Positions 57,724 to 64,000 of a stretch of DNA of 64,000 nucleotides are shown in pieces. A program made the translations under genes and the position numbers. Positions within the stretch are counted from its first letter, which is position 1. Every line of letters begins with the position of its first letter. The DNA comes from Anaerolineaceae bacterium UBA1363 (GTDB taxonomy: Bacteria > Chloroflexota > Anaerolineae > Anaerolineales > Anaerolineaceae): contig DBRR01000022.1 in NCBI GenBank assembly GCA_002306055.1, positions 3,679-67,678 on the forward strand, given 5' to 3'. The notes under the pieces are model-generated. The model ran no database searches. It was not told the DNA's origin and saw only the letters and a program-made list of their open reading frames with translations.

Positions 57724-58991
57724 TCGAGTGCCTTTCCGGCTGAGGCAATGACTAATTTATCCAGGTCCCAGTAGCGGCGAGCAGAAGCCAGAATCTCTTC
57801 TGCAGTAATGCTTTCGATGATGGAAGGCAGTTGGTGCAGGTGATCCAGGCTGTAACCATAGCGTTCGATGCTGACCAAAATGGAGGCAATACCGGCGTTG
57901 GTCTCGAGTGAGAGGGGGAGCCTCCCCATAGCCTGAGTCTTAACGTCCTGTAGTTCCTGCTCGGTCACTGGTTCACTACAAAACCGAACAAGCTCCTGTT
58001 TGAGCAGGGCGATTGCTTTTTCGAGATTGTCCGGATTGACCCCAGCCACGATCGTCCAGGCTGTTGGTCCGATACCAGCTCCCAGGTGGCTTGAGACCTC
58101 ATATGCCAAACCGGCTTTTTCGCGCACAACCTTACCGATGCGTCCCATCATGCCGTACTGTCCGAGAATGGAGTTTCCAATGGAACAGACCTGGTAATCA
58201 CGGCTGACAGTCTTTGGGGCTGGAACGCCAATAATCAGGTCACTCTGATTTTTGCCTTCAAGTGCCACATGGCTGCGAATGGAGCTTGCAGGCGGCGTGA
58301 AAGGCGGGAGCGTCTCAGGAGGGGATTGGGTGTTGTTTTGCCAGGTGCCCAGGGTTCTTGAGAAGATTTCCCGTGCAACCTCTGGCTCAATGCCGCCACA
58401 GACAGCCATTACCAGCCCGTTTGGACCGTAGTGGTTTGCGTGGAAAGATTCCAACTGCTCCAATCGAATACCAGAGACAGTCTGCGCGTAGCCGATTTCG
58501 GGGTGGGCATAGGGGTGAGAGCCATAAAGGGCACGGTTGAAGGCTTGCGATGCCATTTCAGCGGTATCCTGGTTTTGAATGGCGATACCGGTCAGAATCT
58601 GATTTCGGACACGTTTGAACTGTTTCTCCGTGAATGCTGGCTCCTGGATGACCTCCACCAGTAAACTCCAGATGGTCTCAAGGTCTTCTCTGAGGCACTG
58701 ACCAAAAAAGGTGGTCGAAAGGTGTCCTGTGCTCAGCGAGAGAGAAGCACCAATGCTTTCGATCTTGTCGTGCAGTTGCTGGAAGTTCAGATGCTTTGTG
58801 CCCGTCATCAGCATATCGGTTGTAAAGGATGCCAGGCCGTGCATTTCATCAGGATCCGCAATGGAACCTGGCTGCATGTAACCTGTGAAATACACTGCCG
58901 GGCTGGTCAGATTTGGGTAGGCGAGCAGGGTTGTGCCGTTATTCCAGGTTTCGCGCAGGATGGTGCTGGAATCGGGCATCGAGTTGTTCAT
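57720..58991 (-). CDS. M16 peptidase, non-catalytic-type subunit
   Basis: 423-residue insulinase-family protein. The position of the zinc motif HxxEH is occupied by GLASFTTDMLMTGTKH, so it cannot be catalytic. The second half (FTPPASSIRSHVALEGKNQS and RIGKVVREKAGLAYEVSSHL, with the R-Y type loop replaced) matches the partner subunits of processing peptidase pairs. It probably forms a heterodimer with the next upstream product and holds substrates. ATG 58991 lies in an ATGA overlap with that gene; a longer frame to 59123 is unlikely. Confidence 0.88.
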   Translation of the reverse strand: MNNSMPDSSTILRETWNNGTTLLAYPNLTSPAVYFTGYMQPGSIADPDEMHGLASFTTDMLMTGTKHLNFQQLHDKIESIGASLSLSTGHLSTTFFGQCLREDLETIWSLLVEVIQEPAFTEKQFKRVRNQILTGIAIQNQDTAEMASQAFNRALYGSHPYAHPEIGYAQTVSGIRLEQLESFHANHYGPNGLVMAVCGGIEPEVAREIFSRTLGTWQNNTQSPPETLPPFTPPASSIRSHVALEGKNQSDLIIGVPAPKTVSRDYQVCSIGNSILGQYGMMGRIGKVVREKAGLAYEVSSHLGAGIGPTAWTIVAGVNPDNLEKAIALLKQELVRFCSEPVTEQELQDVKTQAMGRLPLSLETNAGIASILVSIERYGYSLDHLHQLPSIIESITAEEILASARRYWDLDKLVIASAGKALE

Positions 58992-60292
58992 GAACCCTCC
59001 TGCGTGTTGCTCGCGCGGTAAACTCCAACCACGCGTTGATCTTCCCGCAAATACTTTTGAGCAGTTTTGAGCACTTGTCTGGGCGTGACCGAGCTCAGGC
59101 GGGTCAGATACTCTGCAACCCACTGATAGTCTGCAAACGAACTGGCATAGCCCATCCAGAAACCCTGGTTGGTGATGTTTTCACTGCTATACGCGAAGAG
59201 CGCGCGGGCTTGCTTGATGGCGCGTTCGATCTCCCGAATGCTTAGTTCACTGGAGGTAATTTGGTGGATTTGCTCATCAATGATTTTCAATGCAGCCCCG
59301 GGGTTCCCGTCCGGCTGGATAGTCGCGAAAACCTTATACACACCAGGGTCGATGTTCGCGGAAAGATCTCCAAAAACTGAGGCAGCATAATCCTCTTCAA
59401 CCAGGGCTTGATAAAGCCTTGAAGTACGGTTGTTGATGCTGCCACTGCCAAACATGTTAAGGGATGAAGGTCCGCTCAGCAAGCTTTCAATAATAGTATA
59501 AGCAAAAAAATCCGGATCACTGGCAGCAGGGCAGCGCCAGGCAATTTCCAGGTAGTTTGCCTCGCCGGGACCTTCCATTTCAACCAGATCGCCGTGGTTA
59601 AGCGTTTTTTCAGGGATTGGAATACTCCTGTTCATTGGAACCGATTGGATACCGCCAAACAAATTTTCCACCTCTTCCAGAACGGTATGAGGAGAAATAT
59701 CACCGGCAATGCAAAGAATTGCGTTCGCGGGTTGATAATAATTACGGTAATGCTGGTATAGATCATCCCGGGTGATGCCAATCAGGTCCTCTTTGGAGCC
59801 CAGAACTTCATTACGGTAGGGGTGGGATTGGAAGGAGTGCAGCTGCACAGCTTCATCCAGCCGAAACTCGGGATAGTTTTCGGACCCCTCGCGTTCAGAG
59901 AGGATTACGGTGCGCTCGGTCTCCACTTCCTCAGGGTCGAAAAGGCTATTGACCATGCGGTCAGCTTCGAGCTCGAGGGTTGCATGCAGGTGGGCTGATG
60001 GCATCGTCTCAAAATAGGTTGTCCAATCCGAGCTGGTGAAGGCGTTTGCATAACCACCGACGCGCGATACCAGGTTGTCGATATCTTCGCCGGTATATTT
60101 CCGGGTGCCTTTGAACTGCATGTGCTCCACCCAGTGGCTCAAGCCGGTCTTTCCCGGGAGTTCATTCCTCGATCCGATTCCATACCAAATCCAGGTGCTC
60201 GTCACCGGGGCGGTATGAATTTCCTTGAGCATCACACGCAGTCCATTTTTGAGCTGAAACTGATGAAGATTATGATTTAGATTGATGGGCAT
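58988..60292 (-). CDS. M16 peptidase, catalytic subunit
   Basis: 434-residue zinc peptidase of the processing-peptidase type. The inverted zinc motif HWVEH is in KTGLSHWVEHMQFKGT (about 58-62), with the third ligand Glu further on (ELEADRM, about 138). AYTIIESLLSGPSSLNMFGS lies in the second half. There is no signal peptide. Substrates are probably peptides made in the cytoplasm, as in PqqF or YmfF/YmfH-like pairs. ATG 60292 lies five bases after the stop of the preceding membrane protein; the longer frame overlaps that gene. Confidence 0.92.
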   Translation of the reverse strand: MPINLNHNLHQFQLKNGLRVMLKEIHTAPVTSTWIWYGIGSRNELPGKTGLSHWVEHMQFKGTRKYTGEDIDNLVSRVGGYANAFTSSDWTTYFETMPSAHLHATLELEADRMVNSLFDPEEVETERTVILSEREGSENYPEFRLDEAVQLHSFQSHPYRNEVLGSKEDLIGITRDDLYQHYRNYYQPANAILCIAGDISPHTVLEEVENLFGGIQSVPMNRSIPIPEKTLNHGDLVEMEGPGEANYLEIAWRCPAASDPDFFAYTIIESLLSGPSSLNMFGSGSINNRTSRLYQALVEEDYAASVFGDLSANIDPGVYKVFATIQPDGNPGAALKIIDEQIHQITSSELSIREIERAIKQARALFAYSSENITNQGFWMGYASSFADYQWVAEYLTRLSSVTPRQVLKTAQKYLREDQRVVGVYRASNTQEGS

Positions 60293-60297
60293 GGGGA

Positions 60298-60810
60298 TCA
60301 GGATCTGCTTTGTTTGGTCACGCTTTGTTCTTTGGGGAGGTAATTCTTTGGTCTGAGCAGTAAAAGCAACCCGATGCAAATGACGATAATGCCAATCATC
60401 ACACCGCGTGACTGCAGCGTGCCGAGTAAGACATAGGGGAGAGGGTTGGTGCCAAAGCCAAAGGCGTCCGCAAGCGCTGTAAAGACACAGATCACATAAC
60501 CGGTGGCAATGATGCGCGTGCCAAAATCAGCCCTGAGCGGCTTGGGACCGCCATTCCAAAAGGCGATGAGCACACCAGTCGCGGAAAGGGTCATCAGTCC
60601 GATCCCGAGCAGGATAACGATGATCTGCACGAAGCCAATATACCTTCCCCGATCCAGGCCAAAAAGGTCAGGTCGCAAGCCAGTCAACAAAATCAAAAAA
60701 CCCAGCATCAGACCAGTCAGCCCTGCCCTGACCTGGAACTTCGGAAAGGTTCCCGGTTTGACGGTTTTTTTAGGGTTGTTAGGGTCTAGCAAAACATCTG
60801 GTTGGCTCAA
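60298..60810 (-). CDS. Small integral membrane protein
   Basis: 170 residues with four hydrophobic helices (about 30-46, 60-84, 100-118 and 135-152) and hydrophilic ends. It is not recognised as a named family. No enzymatic motif is present; Gly-Leu-Ile-rich helices and short loops suggest a structural or partner protein. It is 15 bases after the dipeptidase and five before the catalytic M16 gene, so it may work with these peptidases at the membrane (inference from position only). Confidence 0.75.
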   Translation of the reverse strand: MSQPDVLLDPNNPKKTVKPGTFPKFQVRAGLTGLMLGFLILLTGLRPDLFGLDRGRYIGFVQIIVILLGIGLMTLSATGVLIAFWNGGPKPLRADFGTRIIATGYVICVFTALADAFGFGTNPLPYVLLGTLQSRGVMIGIIVICIGLLLLLRPKNYLPKEQSVTKQSRS

Positions 60811-60825
60811 AGAGGTTCCTTCGTC

Positions 60826-61914
60826 TTAATCAGGCAGCGTAGTTTCGACCATGTCGAGGAAGTTCCCCGACGCGATCCTGTCAATCTCTTTAGAATCATA
60901 CCCTAATTCTTCAAGGAAGGGAAACAGACGCGGTAAATCAGCGATGGTGTCGATTTCTACGGGCACTTTTTCAACCCCAAGCCCGCCATCAAAATCAGTG
61001 CCAATACCCACGTGGCGCACGTCACCTGCAACCTGGCAGATGTAGTCGATCTGTTCTGCCACCAATCGAAGCGAGACGGCAGGTTTACCACCGTCTTCGT
61101 TCCAATCAGCGTTGAGGAAAGCGTTGATAGGCATAACACCTATCACCCCATTGCGGGCGATCAGTTTGTTGATTACCTGATCGCTCAGGAGTCTGTTTGA
61201 GTTATAGCCCTTTACCAGTTTTGCGGCATTGGCATGGCTGGCGATGATTTGCCCGGGGTAAAGATCCAGGCACTCAAGCGCTGCCGGTTCGTCCATGTGG
61301 GAAAGATCGAGCACAAAGCCAACCTCTGCCATCGCGCGGATGAGGTCCTTACCTTCAGCAGTGAGCTTACCAGGTTCCCTGGTTCCTCCGCAAAAGCGAT
61401 TACCTGCCCAGGCTAACCCGATGATGCGCAGACCGCGTTCCCACCAGTCTGGGAGTTCATCCAAATCGACGATACCTTCCGCACCTTCCATCAGGGGGAT
61501 GATTCCGATTGGTTTCAGCGTGTTAGTTTGGGTTTGCCAAAGATCCAAGTGGCTTTTGAGGTCCCCTTTGGTGAGGACAAGGCGAAAAGCGTCGGATTGG
61601 GTCTCTGCCAATTTGTGGTAGAAGTCCAACTGATTCCAGTAGATGCGATGGGCTTCGGTCGGTGTGCTGTAATACTGCTCCCCCTTAAAGTTGGGGTTGC
61701 GGCGGCGCTCAGGAACTGAAAAGAGCGTCCCAAAAACCAACCCCACCTGGGCGGCGTTGTACTCAGGCAAGCCAAGCAGGGATGCTCCACCGTAGGCGTC
61801 GTTGCCGGTTTGGCGATCGCGCAAGCGGGTCTGAGCATTTGGCAGCCTGTAATCGCGACCGAGTACGGTCATGTTATAGGCAAGGTCCTGGTGGGCGTCA
61901 AGGATAAAGGGCAT
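60826..61914 (-). CDS. Membrane dipeptidase-like M19 peptidase
   Basis: 362-residue binuclear zinc dipeptidase of the renal dipeptidase family. Metal and catalytic motifs: ILDAHQDLAYNM (H and D near 8-10), IPLMEGAEGIVDL (bridging Glu, about 140), VLDLSHMDEPA (His), IIASHANAA (His), and VGIGTDFDGGLG (Asp, about 303). No signal peptide is seen, so it acts inside on dipeptides. Together with the M16 pair it makes a peptide-degradation operon. A terminator of the preceding gene lies just before it. Confidence 0.92.
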   Translation of the reverse strand: MPFILDAHQDLAYNMTVLGRDYRLPNAQTRLRDRQTGNDAYGGASLLGLPEYNAAQVGLVFGTLFSVPERRRNPNFKGEQYYSTPTEAHRIYWNQLDFYHKLAETQSDAFRLVLTKGDLKSHLDLWQTQTNTLKPIGIIPLMEGAEGIVDLDELPDWWERGLRIIGLAWAGNRFCGGTREPGKLTAEGKDLIRAMAEVGFVLDLSHMDEPAALECLDLYPGQIIASHANAAKLVKGYNSNRLLSDQVINKLIARNGVIGVMPINAFLNADWNEDGGKPAVSLRLVAEQIDYICQVAGDVRHVGIGTDFDGGLGVEKVPVEIDTIADLPRLFPFLEELGYDSKEIDRIASGNFLDMVETTLPD

Positions 61915-61920
61915 GGGTAG

Positions 61921-61950
61921 AAAAAAACGCCGGATTTTTGCCGGCGTTTC
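61921..61950 (-). terminator. Terminator of the S1-domain gene
   Basis: Minus strand stem ACGCCGG/CCGGCGT with a seven-base loop, then seven T. It lies directly after the S1 protein gene and before the dipeptidase start. Confidence 0.85.
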
Positions 61951-61964
61951 TATTTGTTGAATAA

Positions 61965-63479
61965 TTAGTCTTCTTTAACTTCTTCGTCGGCTTCGGCTTC
62001 GGCCGCTTCAACGGTTTCTGTAACTGCTTCGGGGGCTTCGGCTGGGGCTTCTTCGACAGTTTCCTGGACTTCCTCAACGGCTTCTGCAACTGCTTCGGGA
62101 GCTTCGGCTGTGGTTTCTTCGACAGTTTCCTGGACTTCCTCAACGGTTTCTGCAACTGCTTCGGGAGCCTCGGCTGTAGCTTTTTCCACAACTTCTTCAG
62201 CGGGTTTGGGAGTTTCTTCGCCGAGCATGGTGGCGATGGTCTCACCTTCAGTGCTGCGGGTCAGGTCGAAATCGGCAGCCAGGGACTTCCAGTCAGAGTC
62301 TGCATAAGCGGGTGAATCCACGCGCCGCATGCTCAAGCCGATGCGATGGTCTTCATCCTCGATTTTCAGAATGCGCAGTGTGACGACGTCGCCAACTTTA
62401 ACAACTTCCTTAGGGTGATCCACGCGGCGGTCACTCAGCTCGGAAATGTGAATCAGACCTTCGAGATCCCCAGGAACGTTCAGACGCGCAAAAGCACCGA
62501 AACTAGTCAGACGAGTAATTTCACCTTCAACCAATTGACCGATCTTGAGGTTTTTGACCTGCTCTGACCACGGGTCTCCCTGCAGTTGGCGAATGGACAG
62601 CCCAATGCGGCGGCGTTCGCGGTCAATGCTGATGATCTTTACCTTTACTTCTTCCCCGACCTTCAGTACTTCACTGGGGTTTACGACCCGATCCCAGGAA
62701 ATCTCGGACATGTGGACCAGCCCATCAGCTCCGCCGATGTTGACGAAAGCGCCAAAATCTGCGAGGCTGGTGACCCGACCCTTGCGCACTTCGCCTTCGG
62801 TCAGTTCTTCCAGGACCTTGTCGCGGATCATGTCGCGCGTTTCGGTACTAGCAGCACGTTCACTAAGGATCAGGCGATGGCGCTCTCGGTCGACTTCGAT
62901 AACACAAACAGTAATCGGATCACCGACAAAACTTTTATATTTGGCCTCAGGGGTCTCACCGGACATGGATAGCCTGCGGCTGAGACTGAGTTGGGAAGCA
63001 GGGATGAAGCCACGTATTGTAGACAACGGAACAAGCAGCCCACCTTTGTTATAACCAACAACGGTCGATTCTAAGCGTTCTCCAGAAGCCAGGGCGGCTT
63101 CAGCATCGATCCAGCTTTGTTCTTCCACCGCGCGAACGAACGAAAGAATTAGATTTCCTTCCTGATCATGTGGAGTGACCACATATACCGGGATGGCTTT
63201 ACCAACCTCGAAAGTTGCAAGTACTTCTGCGGGGATCGCCTCTAATTCCTTACCGACGATCAGTCCCTCCGACTTGGCACCAACACTGACCAGGATCTGT
63301 GACCCTGAAATGCTGGCGATGATACCGTCACGGATTTCGCCCGCGACTGGCATTTGGAAAGAAAAGTCCTCAGAATCGAGATATTCTCCCATCAAACTTT
63401 CCATGGTTTGTTCTTTTTCGTCTTCCTGATTACTCTCCTGGTTTTGCTCCTGCTTACTACTGGCGTCGTTGTCTGACAT
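61965..63479 (-). CDS. rpsA: S1 RNA-binding domain protein (ribosomal protein S1-like)
   Basis: 504 residues. Four S1 OB-fold repeats (about 40-110, 125-200, 220-290 and 305-380). Each has the S1 pattern, for example VRKGRVTSLADFGAFVNIGG, then ADGLVHMSEIS, and LVEGEITRLTSFGAFARLNV. It binds mRNA at the ribosome. The C-terminal 80 residues are a highly acidic tail built of repeats of the type APEAVAETVEEVQETVEE, encoded by near-identical DNA repeats. A start-side acidic segment (KQEQNQESNQEDEKEQ) precedes domain 1. The symbol rpsA is used in the broad sense. A TATAAT about 40 bases upstream and GGAG before the ATG are seen. Confidence 0.88.
   Translation of the reverse strand: MSDNDASSKQEQNQESNQEDEKEQTMESLMGEYLDSEDFSFQMPVAGEIRDGIIASISGSQILVSVGAKSEGLIVGKELEAIPAEVLATFEVGKAIPVYVVTPHDQEGNLILSFVRAVEEQSWIDAEAALASGERLESTVVGYNKGGLLVPLSTIRGFIPASQLSLSRRLSMSGETPEAKYKSFVGDPITVCVIEVDRERHRLILSERAASTETRDMIRDKVLEELTEGEVRKGRVTSLADFGAFVNIGGADGLVHMSEISWDRVVNPSEVLKVGEEVKVKIISIDRERRRIGLSIRQLQGDPWSEQVKNLKIGQLVEGEITRLTSFGAFARLNVPGDLEGLIHISELSDRRVDHPKEVVKVGDVVTLRILKIEDEDHRIGLSMRRVDSPAYADSDWKSLAADFDLTRSTEGETIATMLGEETPKPAEEVVEKATAEAPEAVAETVEEVQETVEETTAEAPEAVAEAVEEVQETVEEAPAEAPEAVTETVEAAEAEADEEVKED
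61978..62180 (-). repeat. Tandem coding repeats of the acidic tail
   Basis: Two long near-identical units of about 84 bases and a diverged third encode EAPEAVAE-(T/A)-VEEVQETVEE segments. The near identity at DNA level indicates recent duplication, and copy number is likely to vary between strains. Confidence 0.75.
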
Positions 63480-63602
63480 TGAATGAACTCCGAATTAAGA
63501 TTTGGAAATGATTATAGACCCAGAATCAGAATCCCGCAACCCGAATTGCCAAAAAGGATCGAGGAAACCTTCGATCTCACAGCGATATCAGGCCTAAAAG
63601 GC

Positions 63603-64000
63603 TTATTCTTCCTTGAGTGGGGGGTAATCGCCCCAATCTAGGACCTCTCGCGTGCCCGTTTGAGGATGGGCTGCGCTAATAATGCCCTGTTCTTCCAGCT
63701 TTTCAACCAGGCGTGACGCGCGTGTATAGCCAATGCGTAGTTTTCGCTGCAGCATTGAGACGGAGGCGCGTCCTTCCTTGCGAATGATGCGCAGGGCTTC
63801 TTCGGTCAGTGGGTCCTCATCCGGATCTTTTTGGAGTTCTTTCCAAAGAGGTTCCTGGGTCAGGGGAAGACTATTTCCGCTGGTATAGAGCGCTTTGTCA
63901 GGGCGTTCCGGGGCACCGTTGGCGGTGGATTGTGCCTGCCAGAAACGCGCCAAGCGGGACACTTCCTCTTCTGAGACGTAGGCACCCTGCAGCCTGACAG
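63603..64000 (-). CDS. ftsK: DNA translocase FtsK/SpoIIIE, C-terminal end (partial)
   Basis: The 3' end of a gene that continues beyond the window. The visible 131 codons hold the end of the motor domain (VRLQGAYVSEEEVSRLARFW) and the gamma winged-helix domain that reads KOPS sites on DNA (ALRIIRKEGRASVSMLQRKL, then RIGYTRASRLVEKLEEQG). This arrangement is specific to FtsK/SpoIIIE. The protein pumps chromosome ends across the division septum. A GTG at 63962 could suggest a small separate protein, but the frame upstream codes the expected FtsK text, so the gene is partial and not short. The ending DWGDYPPLKEE is acidic and short. Confidence 0.92.
   Translation of the reverse strand, partial: VRLQGAYVSEEEVSRLARFWQAQSTANGAPERPDKALYTSGNSLPLTQEPLWKELQKDPDEDPLTEEALRIIRKEGRASVSMLQRKLRIGYTRASRLVEKLEEQGIISAAHPQTGTREVLDWGDYPPLKEE

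Noticed and set aside
63603..63962. Separate small winged-helix regulator
   Set aside because: The frame continues upstream with typical FtsK motor text to the window edge, so it is the end of ftsK.

Overview
The window looks like chromosomal DNA of a bacterium of the phylum Chloroflexota, most likely class Anaerolineae. This is inferred from the gene families and their arrangement (a large-conductance channel fused to a zinc ribbon, a DUF2804 protein, paired M16 peptidases, a G5/3D protein next to rsmA, SelB), from moderate G+C, and from many TATAAT -10 boxes. No rRNA or species-level marker is present, so this is a judgement and not a proof.

Layout. 0-2 kb: glnS and a tRNA-Ile2(CAT). 2.0-5.5 kb: a small A+T-rich island bounded by the tRNA and a second copy of its 3' part. 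It holds a frameshifted XRE regulator, a glycine-repeat microprotein, a decayed ORF, a DUF2971-like protein and a NYN ribonuclease. 5.7-8.2 kb: msrA, a NYN-LOTUS protein and a DUF2804 protein. 8.2-10.7 kb: two tRNA-Ser genes, an odd tRNA-Arg(CCT) without a normal D-arm, a DNA methyltransferase fused to an Mrr-type nuclease, and a SinR/Cas2-like small protein. 10.8-19.1 kb: a VWA-FHA membrane protein, HAD phosphatase, FNT transporter, GNAT, the copper operon copY-copA with its operator, and an MFS carrier. 19.3-20.5 kb: an A+T-rich DUF5343/Ymh pair, probably defence. 20.8-25.7 kb: guaA-xpt, a PhzF protein, a field of palindromic repeats and an L,D-transpeptidase.

25.8-42.7 kb is one long minus-strand run with mostly tiny gaps or overlaps: folD, 8-oxoguanine deaminase-like, arcC, (hairpin), thrC, GT2, a PLP enzyme, an unknown protein, dihydropyrimidinase/hydantoinase, three complex I-like membrane subunits, a coiled-coil protein, selB and serA. 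The deaminase, hydantoinase, carbamate kinase and FolD together suggest purine (8-oxoguanine/urate) catabolism with ATP gain through carbamoyl phosphate. 42.7-45.8 kb (plus): udk, a VTT protein, rsmG, an unknown protein. 45.8-52.1 kb (minus): rsmA, G5/3D protein, mfd, pth. 52.5-56.7 kb: an acidic membrane-anchored protein, mscL-zinc ribbon, then a DNA methyltransferase, a nucleoside phosphorylase and a phosphodiesterase in one plus-strand operon. 56.7-64 kb (minus): phosphoesterase, acpS, two M16 peptidase subunits, a small membrane protein, an M19 dipeptidase, an S1-domain protein and the 3' end of ftsK.

A recurrent feature is a perfect or near-perfect TATAAT box ending 6-7 bases before the ATG in at least five plus-strand genes, which predicts leaderless mRNAs. 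No CRISPR array, transposase or integrase gene was seen.
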